Positions 38,408-46,234 of a stretch of 64,000 bases of DNA are shown here, piece by piece; the first letter of the stretch is position 1, and each line of letters starts with the position of its first letter. Below the pieces are notes generated by a model. The model did not search any database and was not told the origin of the DNA. It was given only the letters and a program-made list of their open reading frames with translations. The DNA is from G963704535 sp963704535 (GTDB lineage Bacteria > Chloroflexota > Chloroflexia > Chloroflexales > Roseiflexaceae): the NCBI GenBank assembly GCA_963704535.1, contig OY969916.1:2852001-2916000 (forward strand). Reading direction: 5' to 3'. The position numbers and the translations under genes are program-made.

Positions 38408-39016
38408 TTACCCATCCTCATCTATTCCAAACACGTCTATAGCAAATGTTGGCATAATACATCGTTGTTCGTGAATATATTCAAGTATATTAGAAGCAAT
38501 TTGTTCAGTAATATATTCTCGTGGAGTTTTGAATTGGCTTACTGTATTTGTATATGCTGTTAATTCATCCGATCTGTCTAATTGATTGGCTATATTGATA
38601 TTATTTTCTATCCTCGGTACAGATTCTTCACCTCTATAATAGACGACATGACTGCGATATATAGCAGGCAATGCACTATCAGGTAACTGTTTGAAAGGTT
38701 TGTAGTATATTGGTAACGATATTAACGGCAGATCTCTCCTTATCAGATGTACTAACTCATGAGTAATAGTGAACTCTTCTGTGTTTTTATCTAATTCTGT
38801 GCATGTGACAATAAGATCTACATCAATTAAGGCAATGACCATGCCTTGATGCTTTCCTTGTAATAGTCTTTTATCGTGAATGAGCGGCTTGTAATTACGA
38901 CAAGATCTCGTAAAAACCTTCAGCAGTCTGATTGAAGATACACCTCCGAGAGCAGCCAACCCTGATTTAATATCTCTTGTATCTTCTCTAATAATAGTTT
39001 CTAGGTCTAGTCGCAT
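38408..39016 (-). CDS. ImmA/IrrE-type metallopeptidase
   Basis: 202 residues. The catalytic zinc motif HELVH lies at about residue 84 in EFTITHELVHLIRR, after VDLIVTCTELDKNTEE. Acidic, cytosolic, no signal peptide. ImmA/IrrE proteases cleave XRE-type repressors to switch on mobile or stress genes; the gene is 9 bases downstream of the XRE regulator, which could be its substrate. Immediately followed by the membrane protein. Confidence 0.8.
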   Translation of the reverse strand: MRLDLETIIREDTRDIKSGLAALGGVSSIRLLKVFTRSCRNYKPLIHDKRLLQGKHQGMVIALIDVDLIVTCTELDKNTEEFTITHELVHLIRRDLPLISLPIYYKPFKQLPDSALPAIYRSHVVYYRGEESVPRIENNINIANQLDRSDELTAYTNTVSQFKTPREYITEQIASNILEYIHEQRCIMPTFAIDVFGIDEDG

Positions 39017-39025
39017 ATATTACCT

Positions 39026-39427
39026 CTACTGGTCTTTCAACTTCTTTCGCCGAAAGAAATTGAAGAGAGACTCAACTTGTTCTTGTTCCTCTTTTGTCAA
39101 ACCGGCGGAACGAAAGATCATGTGGAGCTGGACCGAAGGATCATCTGATATAGTAGCATCTGCTTGTGGAGATGTGAATCTGTCTAATTCGGGGAAGAAA
39201 TATGATGATGGGACTTGGAAGAATAAGCATAATTTACTGAGTACATCCCGACTAGGATTTAGAGTATCGCCACGTCTGAGCTTTGCAATATAGGCAGGGG
39301 TAATATCACCTAAGCCCAAACTGTTAATACCGCGAGCGACCTCACGGTTAGAATATTGCTGCCCCTTGGGCTTTAGGTGCGTACGAAATAGGAGCTCAAC
39401 AAGTTCGGATACAGGAATTTTCTGCAT
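39026..39427 (-). CDS. XRE-family regulator
   Basis: 133 residues from ATG 39427 (a TTG at 39442 is the alternative). Helix-turn-helix in the first 80 residues: YSNREVARGINSLGLGDITP, AYIAKLRRGDTLNPSRDVLS, LCLFFQVPSSYFFPELDRF. The tail contains a C-terminal helix, TKEEQEQVESLFNFFRRKK. First gene of the island's operon and presumably its repressor. Confidence 0.82.
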   Translation of the reverse strand: MQKIPVSELVELLFRTHLKPKGQQYSNREVARGINSLGLGDITPAYIAKLRRGDTLNPSRDVLSKLCLFFQVPSSYFFPELDRFTSPQADATISDDPSVQLHMIFRSAGLTKEEQEQVESLFNFFRRKKLKDQ

Positions 39428-39449
39428 TGGACTATCCCACAATTTCAGG

Positions 39450-39478
39450 TTGACAGCCGATTATCCAAGATGTATACT
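39450..39478 (+). promoter_or_regulatory. Consensus promoter facing right, opposite the XRE gene
   Basis: TTGACA at 39450-39455, 17-base spacer, TATACT at 39473-39478. The first gene to the right starts 350 bases away at 39832, so the transcript either has a long leader or is a small RNA. Confidence 0.6.
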
Positions 39479-39581
39479 AACGGACACCTGTAAACTATAT
39501 GATATATAATAGCATGAAGGTGGAAGGCTGTCTAGTCTTAAAGTTCTTGTGTATCCTATAGTGATACTCTGCACGGTCTAA

Positions 39582-39746
39582 AGACCGACAGCTTCTTGGG
39601 CCAACCCCGCCACTGCGGAAGTGCAAGGAATGGCGTCCGCAGTCATCGCCGATCGGCTGGGAATTGATCTAGTGACGCTGCGCCAGCGCCGGAAGCGGTT
39701 ACGTGTGAAACTGGAGGTACCGTATGAGCAGACCCTTGCCGCATAG
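39582..39746 (+). pseudogene. HTH gene remnant
   Basis: Frame without a start: ASWANPATAEVQG, then MASAVIADRLGIDLVTLRQR, RKRLRVKLEVPYEQTLAA. The middle fits a helix-turn-helix. Located at the right border of the AT-rich island. Confidence 0.35.
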
Positions 39747-39831
39747 GCTGAATGGTGGTGGTCCGGGCAATTAACGGCATAAGCAGGCGAGATGAGGAAT
39801 TGTTATTATGACTTCATTGAATTGACGGAAA

Positions 39832-40215
39832 ATGGTACTCTCTAAAATCTCTTTCATGAGCGGGATGGTGTTCCTCTTTCTGGTGATTTTCAGTGACCCA
39901 CTCTGGGTGCGAGCTGTGGCTTGGGCTGCGCTCATCGTTGCCTGTCTCTACCCGATTGCTCGCATACTCACTTTTCTCCAGCACTGGTATATTCCAACTG
40001 TCATCGTGCTCAACTTCACTATCATTGGCTTGATTGCGCTTCATCCCAACCAGATGTGGCGTATGAAGCTTGCTATTGCGATCTTACTCATTAGCATGGC
40101 ACACCATATCCTCCTGACCATCGATCAGATGCAGATTCTGCGCAAGCGAATCGAGCGAGAGACGGCTACCCGTATTGCGCACCAAGCCGCTAATCCGCCC
40201 CCTCGCGCTCCTTGA
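39832..40215 (+). CDS. Small membrane protein
   Basis: 127 residues with about four hydrophobic helices: ISFMSGMVFLFLVIFSDPLW, VRAVAWAALIVACLYPIARI, WYIPTVIVLNFTIIGLIAL, MKLAIAILLISMAHHILL, then a charged tail. Its end overlaps the converging XRE gene by 26 bases. Unrecognised; may be the product of the promoter at 39450. Confidence 0.55.
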   Translation: MVLSKISFMSGMVFLFLVIFSDPLWVRAVAWAALIVACLYPIARILTFLQHWYIPTVIVLNFTIIGLIALHPNQMWRMKLAIAILLISMAHHILLTIDQMQILRKRIERETATRIAHQAANPPPRAP

Positions 40216-40687
40216 GAAGCCGATCCACTGCTGCCCGAAGCGCCGCTTGGCCTTCTGGTGTTTCCATCAATGGGGCGATAATAGCTTGTGTTTCTGCCGA
40301 TAGCTCTGTACGCTCTGGCTGTTCCTCAACTTTCAGATAGGCAGTCAACATGTCAAGGATGGGCTTGATACGGGTTGCGGAGAGGCCAGCGATTTTCTTG
40401 ACGATTGCGCGGAGGTTTGGCATACGCTCAAGCAACAATACAAGTTGTACAGCTTCATCGTGTGGTGTCGCTGGCAACTCCAAATCAACACCGGCCATTT
40501 CAATGACTTTCCACAGTGGAAGGTTGTACGCGGACGAGATTGCCCGTAAGGTTTCTAGCTCTGGTAATTGCTTTAGTTTTCGCTGCGCGATTCGATTTAT
40601 CGCATTATGAGATAGGCCGGTTTCCTCGGCAACCGAGCGCAAGCTTCCCTGATGTACCTTGTCTGCTAGATAGTCTGCTAGGTCCAC
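40190..40687 (-). CDS. XRE-family regulator
   Basis: 165 residues from a GTG at 40687 (MDLADYLADKVHQGSLRSVA); a TTG at 40768 would add 27 residues but lies within the promoter of the divergent gene. HTH: SVAEETGLSHNAINRIAQRK then LPELETLRAISSAYNLPLWK. Helical C-terminal part with MPNLRAIVKKIAGLSATRIK. Divergent from the ribbon-helix-helix gene at 40821. Confidence 0.72.
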   Translation of the reverse strand: MDLADYLADKVHQGSLRSVAEETGLSHNAINRIAQRKLKQLPELETLRAISSAYNLPLWKVIEMAGVDLELPATPHDEAVQLVLLLERMPNLRAIVKKIAGLSATRIKPILDMLTAYLKVEEQPERTELSAETQAIIAPLMETPEGQAALRAAVDRLLKEREGAD

Positions 40688-40751
40688 GTGAAGCAACAAC
40701 TCTTGATGATAGAGGCTTATATTCTGCTCAGTATAAACGCCAGATGTGTGA

Positions 40752-40780
40752 TTGACAATAGTTGACAACGATGATAAACT
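40752..40780 (+). promoter_or_regulatory. Promoter of the ribbon-helix-helix gene
   Basis: TTGACA at 40752-40757, 17-base spacer, TAAACT at 40775-40780. TTGACA recurs inside the spacer (40762), giving overlapping -35 boxes or an operator with direct TTGTCAA repeats. Confidence 0.6.
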
Positions 40781-40820
40781 GTAACTTGCAAATTACAATT
40801 GTATCTGAAAGGGAACGACG

Positions 40821-41030
40821 ATGGGGAAGGTTGTTACCTTTGGTACATCGCTTAGGAAAGATCAGGTGCGGGCACTCGACAACATTGCTTCCGAAAATCA
40901 AGTTAGCCGATCGATTGTGCTTCGTTGGGCCGTTGATGTGTACCTGAAATCTCTTTTTTTACCCATGAGTAATCTTAAAGATACAGATGTTACTCACGAG
41001 GAACAGGAGGTTGAGCCAGTCAGCATCTAA
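40821..41030 (+). CDS. Ribbon-helix-helix regulator
   Basis: 69 residues: MGKVVTFGTSLRKDQVRALD, NIASENQVSRSIVLRWAVDV, YLKSLFLP, then an acidic tail. The N-terminal strand and two helices fit CopG/MetJ-type DNA-binding proteins used to control plasmid copy number or transfer. Confidence 0.65.
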   Translation: MGKVVTFGTSLRKDQVRALDNIASENQVSRSIVLRWAVDVYLKSLFLPMSNLKDTDVTHEEQEVEPVSI

Positions 41031-41289
41031 CAACTGTTAAGGATCGCTGTTGTGGTTAAGCTGACTGGTGGTGTGAAACCGGAATCGTAGAACGATCTGA
41101 ATCTCTACGACACTGTCATCGCGAAATGCTCCAGCTATGCAGAGCTGCGATTTGACATCAACAGAGGAGAATAGCGTGTAGCAGGCATGTCAGATTGCAT
41201 CTTTGGGAGACTATACATTAGCATACTGTAGGCGCGTATCAAAATCAATGGCGAGCAATCGACGCGCAGCAAGACTGCCGGAGACAGTT

Positions 41290-41703
41290 ATGAATCCTGA
41301 AGGCCGAGTTCGAGAACCGGATCAACATCGTGCCATCCTTCATCACGTAGCTGATGTGTTCGGCGTCACCCTCGCAGACCTGACCGGCCCTCGCCGCACC
41401 CCCGACCTGGTCCAAGCACGCTTCGCGGCAGCCTACGCGCTGCGCCGGCACTGCCAGGACATGCCCCTGTGCGCGATCGGCGAGGCCCTCGGTGGCCGCG
41501 ACCACAGCACGATCATCAACGCCCTCCGTCGCGCCGAGGCATTGGCCCAGCGTGATGCGGACTACGACGCCAAGCTCCGTTTACTGGTGGACGACCTATC
41601 ACCGCCCAAGGCCCAGCGTGGAGTGGGAGCCATGACGCCGCGTCGCTCCCGCTACTGGCTGCGTCCGCGCGACGGGGCGCGAGGGAACTACCTGAACGAG
41701 TGA
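41290..41703 (+). CDS. Stand-alone DnaA domain IV (DNA-binding) protein
   Basis: 137 residues from ATG 41290 (GGAG 8 bases upstream). The core HHVADVFGVTLADLTGPRRT, QARFAAAYALRRHCQDMPLC and AIGEALGGRDHSTIINALRR is DnaA domain IV with the signature GGRDHSTI that contacts the DnaA box. There is no AAA+ domain. It should bind DnaA boxes without ATP-driven assembly, so it may mark an origin, block the host initiator or serve as a transcription regulator. It lies 14 bases upstream of the next gene, in a run towards the integrase. Confidence 0.82.
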   Translation: MNPEGRVREPDQHRAILHHVADVFGVTLADLTGPRRTPDLVQARFAAAYALRRHCQDMPLCAIGEALGGRDHSTIINALRRAEALAQRDADYDAKLRLLVDDLSPPKAQRGVGAMTPRRSRYWLRPRDGARGNYLNE

Positions 41704-41716
41704 CAGGAGGCGATCG

Positions 41717-42004
41717 ATGACTGGCACCAATCCTGAGCCGGAACAGCCAGGTTCGGATCGCGAATATCAGATCGCGGCGCTCTACAATTACCTCTACGAA
41801 CGCGGGCTTGCACGACTGCACGCTCGTGGTATTATTGATGCCGCTGATATTATTACCACGAAATATGGGGAGTCACCTTTGTTCGCGGCATTTATAGCCC
41901 AGCAGGAAGACCAGGATGAACAATGCGCTGATTCTTGCTCGCGTATCAACGGGCGAACAACTGAAAGGACAGTCGATCAACACCCAACTCGCCGCCAATC
42001 GTGA
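41717..42004 (+). CDS. Small protein between DnaA-IV and integrase genes
   Basis: 95 residues from ATG 41717 with AGGAGG before it: MTGTNPEPEQPGSDREYQIA, ALYNYLYERGLARLHARGII, then SPLFAAFIAQQEDQDEQCAD. The last 89 bases overlap the integrase start, and the C-terminal part past residue 70 looks non-native. A small protein next to a serine integrase might be its directionality factor; this is only a positional guess. Confidence 0.5.
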   Translation: MTGTNPEPEQPGSDREYQIAALYNYLYERGLARLHARGIIDAADIITTKYGESPLFAAFIAQQEDQDEQCADSCSRINGRTTERTVDQHPTRRQS

Positions 42005-43598
42005 GTATGCAGCGCGCCAGGACCTCAACGTGGTAGCTGAGATTGTGCATGACGAGAGCGGCGCGGTGTTGGAGCGTGATGGGCTCGACGAGGTTCGTGC
42101 GCGAGTCCGGCGTGGGGAAGCCCAGCACGTGATCGTCTACTGCCTGGACCGCCTCACGCGGGAGCCAGCGGATCTGTTCATCGTGCGCAAGGAACTCCGC
42201 CAGCAGGGTGTAACGATCCATTACGCGATGCGTGGCCGCGCCAGCACCAGTCTGGACGATGACTTCTTTGACGATATGGAAGCCGCATTTGCCAAGCGCG
42301 AGCGAGCAATGATTCGTGAGCGCTCAATGCGTGGGGTCCGGGCCAAAGTCCAGAGTGGCAAGATGGTGGGGAATGGGCCGGCGCCCTACGGCTACACTTG
42401 GGAAGGCCATAGGCGCGAGCGGACGCTGATCGTCAACGAAGAGGAGGCAGCTATTCGGCGCCAGATCTGTGCCTGGTATGTGCAGCGGGAACCGCTAAGT
42501 GTCGTCAAGATTGCCGCGCGGCTCACCGAACAGCACGTTCCGACACGCGCTGACCTGACCGGCCACTCTAGCAAGCAGCGCGATTACGCCCAGTGGGATG
42601 TCAGCACAATCTACCGCATCCTTCAACACAGCGCGCATGATGGTATCTTCTACGCACAGCGTTACAAGAAGGTCAACGGCAAGGCCCAGCTCAGGCCACG
42701 GGCCGAGTGGGTTCCCATTGCCATTCCGCCATTGCTCGACCCGACAATCGCCGCAGCGATCAAACGGAAGCTCGCAAATGGACGCCAGCTCGCCAGTCGT
42801 AATAATACACAACGCTTCTATCTCCTGCGTTGTCGGATCAAATGTGCCTGCGGCTATGCCTGGCATGGTGCCCCACCACGTCGAGCAACGAAGCCGGAGG
42901 CGTACTGTTACTGCTGCAACAGCTACCATTTGGGTCGCCCGCGCTGCAACACCCCGCGCGTACCTGGCCCGCTCTTTGAGACGCGGGTATGGGACTGGTT
43001 ATGCACTGAGGTGTTCAACCCAGCAGCGCTTGCGCGTCGCATCGCTCTGAAACGTGAGTCAAGCACGACCGATCTTATACAGCTCCACCAAGAACGTGAC
43101 CACCTTGTCGCCGCACTGAATGCAAACGCGGATGCAAGCCAGCGACTCATCGATCTCTATGTTCACGGCGGCTTCGAGCTCGCCGCGTTGGACCGGCGCA
43201 AAGCGGCTTTGAATCTGGAGCGTGATCGCCTGATGACGAGCCTCGCGGAACTAGAGGCACGCATTACCCAGACCGATCTGTCCGACGCGGCAACCGAGAG
43301 CTTGCTGCTATTCGCTGCGATCATCGCAGAGGGGCTGGAAGGGATGTCGCCGGAGGAACGGCGGCGGGTTATCGATCTCGCCGATACACGACTGATTGTC
43401 CGCGTCGAGGATGGTACCATTGTCGCTGATGCAACCTGTGTGCTCCGACCAGAAGCGGCGCCACTGCTTATTGACTATGCAACTCGTTCGAGTTCGCCAA
43501 CCTGGGCGGCGGGATCGGCATCCCCTACCACCCGGAGCAGCGCCCGGTCGACCTGGAGCATGTGTCGGCGGGGGTGCGCGCGGCGTACGCCGAGGTGA
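41916..43598 (+). CDS. Large serine recombinase (element integrase)
   Basis: Ser11 in ILARVSTGEQLKGQS is the nucleophile of the resolvase catalytic domain (1-150; also VIVYCLDRLTREPADLF and ERAMIRERSMRGVRAKV). A recombinase domain follows (PAPYGYTWEG, YRILQHSAHDGIFY), then a zinc ribbon (CRIKCACGYAWHG ... CYCCNS ... CNTP) and a coiled coil near 390-450. The element-encoded part ends about residue 524 at the crossover (43487); the last 36 codons are read from lysA DNA out of frame. It integrates and excises this element. Confidence 0.88.
   Translation: MNNALILARVSTGEQLKGQSINTQLAANREYAARQDLNVVAEIVHDESGAVLERDGLDEVRARVRRGEAQHVIVYCLDRLTREPADLFIVRKELRQQGVTIHYAMRGRASTSLDDDFFDDMEAAFAKRERAMIRERSMRGVRAKVQSGKMVGNGPAPYGYTWEGHRRERTLIVNEEEAAIRRQICAWYVQREPLSVVKIAARLTEQHVPTRADLTGHSSKQRDYAQWDVSTIYRILQHSAHDGIFYAQRYKKVNGKAQLRPRAEWVPIAIPPLLDPTIAAAIKRKLANGRQLASRNNTQRFYLLRCRIKCACGYAWHGAPPRRATKPEAYCYCCNSYHLGRPRCNTPRVPGPLFETRVWDWLCTEVFNPAALARRIALKRESSTTDLIQLHQERDHLVAALNANADASQRLIDLYVHGGFELAALDRRKAALNLERDRLMTSLAELEARITQTDLSDAATESLLLFAAIIAEGLEGMSPEERRRVIDLADTRLIVRVEDGTIVADATCVLRPEAAPLLIDYATRSSSPTWAAGSASPTTRSSARSTWSMCRRGCARRTPR
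43481..43494. other. Candidate attR crossover site
   Basis: AACTCGTTCGAGTT: inverted hexamers around a central TT, where the integrase frame passes into lysA. Serine integrases exchange strands at such a central dinucleotide. The left partner site is not in the window. Confidence 0.6.
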
Positions 43599-44083
43599 TC
43601 ACCGGCAATCGGCTCGACCCGCTGCGGATCTTCTTCGAGTGCGGGCGGCTGATGACCGGGCCTCACGGCTGGCTGGTCACGAGGGTGCGGCACATCAAGC
43701 GCACCTACAAGCAGTTCGTCGGCGTCGACGCCTCCATGGCCGACCTGATGCGGCCGGCGATCTACGGCGCCTACCACCATATCACGGTGCTGGGGAAAGC
43801 AGAGCTGCCGGCCGACCAGCGCTACGACGTCACCGGGTCGCTGTGCGAGAACAACGACAAGTTCGCCATCGACCGGGCGTTGCCGGAGGTGGCGCCCGGC
43901 GATGTGCTGGTCATCCACGACACCGGGGCGCATGGCCACGCGATGGGGTTCAACTACAACGGCAAGCTGCGCGCGGCCGAGCTGCTGCTCCACGCGGACG
44001 GCGCCGTCGCGCAGATTCGCCGCGCCGAGACGGTGGAGGATTATTTCGCCACGCTTGACTTTCCGCCACGGGAGCTACTATGA
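43481..44083 (+). pseudogene. lysA: Diaminopimelate decarboxylase, 3' fragment
   Basis: 200 codons in one frame without a start: NSFEFANLGGGIGIPY (PLP phosphate-binding Gly loop), FFECGRLMTGPHGWLV, YGAYHHITVLGKAELP, CENNDKFAIDRALP (catalytic Cys) and IHDTGAHGHAMGFNYNGKLR. This is the C-terminal part of the PLP enzyme that makes lysine from meso-diaminopimelate. The N-terminal barrel with the PLP-lysine is missing because the mobile element was inserted at 43487. The gene is split and presumably inactive until excision. Confidence 0.85.
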
Positions 44084-44096
44084 CCAGTGTGATATG

Positions 44097-45059
44097 CTAG
44101 TCGCGAAAGTTCTGCGTCACCATCAGCCCACGCGCGCCGCCGTCCATGATCCCGATCCCCACCCGCCCGAACGCCGGCCGCAGCACATTGTCGCGATGTG
44201 TGGGCGAGTTCATCAGGCCGGTGTGCGCGATCGAGAGCGTGGGCGCCAGGGCCAGGTTCTCCCCGGCGGCGCGGTAGGAAATGCCCGCCGCCGTGATCCG
44301 ATCGAAGGGGTCGAGTCCATCAGGCGAGACATGCGCGAAGTAGCCGCGCGCGAACATATCGGCCGAGTGCCGGCGCGCCACCTCGGTTAGCTCCGGGTCG
44401 GGCGCGAGCGGCGGCAGCCCGGCCTCGGCCCGCTCCTGGTTCAGCAGGTCGAGCATCTGCGCTTCGAGGTCCGGCCGCGGTTGGGCGTCGGCGACGGTGT
44501 AGGGGAGCGTGACCTGCTCGTCCGAATCGGGCGCGATCGTCACCATGCCCAGCGACTGCCCGATCGCCTCGCCAAAGATCGGGGAGAGCGCCGTCCCGGC
44601 GCTCTCGGTGGCGCCAGCCAGCCGGGCGGCTACGGCGCTCGCGCGCACCTCCTCGGCGGCGCGGCCCGGCAGCGGCAGGGCCGGCAGCAGCGCCGCCACG
44701 ATAGCAGCCCCGATCAGCCCGGTGATCGCACCCGGCACCAGGCCAAGCAGGCGGTTGCCGGGTCGACGATGCACGCGCTCCGGCAGCCGCTTCAGCAGCG
44801 CGTGCCCCAGAAGCGTGATCAGCAGGCCCGTGCCGAGCACCATCAGCGTAAAGGCGAGCGGTGGCCCCCACACCTCCGGCAGCCGCAGCCGCGGGATCAG
44901 CCACGCGGATACTTGCTGGTAGAAGCGCAGCCCCAAGAGCAGGCTGCCGCCCCACGCCACCAGATCAACCAGGCCGTAGAGCAGGCCGCGCAGCCAGCCG
45001 CGCAGCATGCCCGCCAGCACGAGCAGGATCAACGCGATATCGATAGAGTTCCAGTCCAT
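44097..45059 (-). CDS. CvpA-like membrane domain fused to a CAP/SCP domain
   Basis: 320 residues. The first half has four membrane helices in the CvpA pattern (DIALILLVLAGMLRGWLRGL, ..., GNRLLGLVPGAITGLIGAA). The second half is an exported-type CAP/SCP domain: LDLLNQERAEAGLPPLAPDP, ELTEVARRHSADMFARGYFA, HVSPDGLDPFDRITAAGI, NLALAPT and the final VGIGIMDGG...MVTQNF. Conserved His and Glu of CAP proteins are present. Converges with lysA over 13 bases. Confidence 0.8.
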   Translation of the reverse strand: MDWNSIDIALILLVLAGMLRGWLRGLLYGLVDLVAWGGSLLLGLRFYQQVSAWLIPRLRLPEVWGPPLAFTLMVLGTGLLITLLGHALLKRLPERVHRRPGNRLLGLVPGAITGLIGAAIVAALLPALPLPGRAAEEVRASAVAARLAGATESAGTALSPIFGEAIGQSLGMVTIAPDSDEQVTLPYTVADAQPRPDLEAQMLDLLNQERAEAGLPPLAPDPELTEVARRHSADMFARGYFAHVSPDGLDPFDRITAAGISYRAAGENLALAPTLSIAHTGLMNSPTHRDNVLRPAFGRVGIGIMDGGARGLMVTQNFRD

Positions 45060-45075
45060 CTCAAACTCCCCCTTT

Positions 45076-45972
45076 TCAAACGGTCTCTCGCGTGGACCGC
45101 GCGAGCGTAGTGGCGGCGACCCCCAGCAGCACCGCCGCGCCGCCCAGCAACTGCCGGGGCGTCGGCCACGCCGCGAACAGCAGCAGCGACCAACCGACCG
45201 CGACGACCGGGCTCACCATCAGCACAATCGACAGCTGACTCACCGGCAGGCGGCGTAGGAGCAGGTAGTAGAGGGTGCGGCTGACGACCACATCGACCGT
45301 GCCGGCCAGGGCGAACACGGCTAGCGCGGCCGGGACGGGCCAGACCAGCGATTGGCTGCTCAGAACAAAGAGCAGCAGAAACGCGGTGGTGCAGAGCAGC
45401 CGGAAGAAGAAGAAATCGATGAAGTCGATCTGGGCGCCGTAGCGCTTGGCGATCGCCGCGTGGATGGCGTACAGCAAGGCCGACGCAAGCACCATCAGGG
45501 CACCCTGGCTCAGGTAGTCGCCCGGCTGAAAGGTGATGATCCCGACGCCAACCAGCGCCAGCAGCGCCCCGCCCACCTGCGGCCACGTCAGCCGCTCGCG
45601 CAGCCAGACCAGCCCGATCCCCAGGCCGAACACCAGCGACATCTGCCCCAGCAGCGTGGCCGTGCCCGGATCGATGAATGCGACTGCGGCGTAGTTGAGG
45701 GATGTGCTGGCCGCCACACACAGCCCAAGCGATAGGAACAGCCAGGGCTGCCGCACAAGCGCACCCAGCCGGATGCGCCGCCGGACCAGGCCGAAAACGG
45801 CGACCTCGGCTGTGCCGATCGACAGGACATACAGCGCCCCGACCACGGGAGGCACGAATTGGATCAACAGGCGGGCGAAGATGAAGTGCAGGCTATCGAT
45901 GACCAGGAGCGCGGCGACCAGGAGCGGCACTGAGTTCGGCCAGGCGCAGCGCGCGCGCCAGGGATGGTTCAT
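45076..45972 (-). CDS. EamA/DMT-family transporter
   Basis: 298 residues from ATG 45972 (a longer frame starts at 46002). Ten hydrophobic helices in two repeats: LVAALLVIDSLHFIFARLLI, FLSLGLCVAASTSLNYAAVA, FGLGIGLVWLRERLTWPQVG, GGALLALVGVGIITF; and then AFLLLFVLSSQSLVW, VFALAGTVDVVVSRTLYYLL, GGAAVLLGVAATTLA. Drug/metabolite transporters of this type export small amphiphiles or metabolites; substrate unknown. Confidence 0.82.
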   Translation of the reverse strand: MNHPWRARCAWPNSVPLLVAALLVIDSLHFIFARLLIQFVPPVVGALYVLSIGTAEVAVFGLVRRRIRLGALVRQPWLFLSLGLCVAASTSLNYAAVAFIDPGTATLLGQMSLVFGLGIGLVWLRERLTWPQVGGALLALVGVGIITFQPGDYLSQGALMVLASALLYAIHAAIAKRYGAQIDFIDFFFFRLLCTTAFLLLFVLSSQSLVWPVPAALAVFALAGTVDVVVSRTLYYLLLRRLPVSQLSIVLMVSPVVAVGWSLLLFAAWPTPRQLLGGAAVLLGVAATTLARSTRETV

Positions 45973-46067
45973 GCATACCGTGACCAGGAGCTTGGCGCGC
46001 ACGGCGGGTGCGGCGGTGCGGATCAGGGTCCGAATTTACCGCCGGAGTGGGAGCTTGTCAAATTCAT

Positions 46068-46130
46068 AGACTGGTTGAAAGGGGAGTTTGAGGGGCGCCC
46101 CCTCAAGAATCCCCTCTCCACCACGGATCG
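46068..46130. repeat. Palindromic G-run repeat
   Basis: TTGAAAGGGGAGTTTGAGGG / CCCCTCAAGAATCCCC type. Lies upstream of the SRPBCC gene; likely acts as a bidirectional terminator. Confidence 0.6.
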
Positions 46131-46234
46131 TAGACAAGCTATGCTCTTTTCAAACAGTTTCTCAAAGTTGACATAGAACGTCCTTTCTACTATACTATAT
46201 GCAACCGATTAGTTTCACATAGGAGGCACATGCT

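Noticed and set aside
41217..41289. Longer N-terminus of the DnaA-IV protein (from 41203)
   Set aside because: No ribosome site and AT-rich non-coding sequence; ATG 41290 has GGAG upstream and begins just before conserved sequence.
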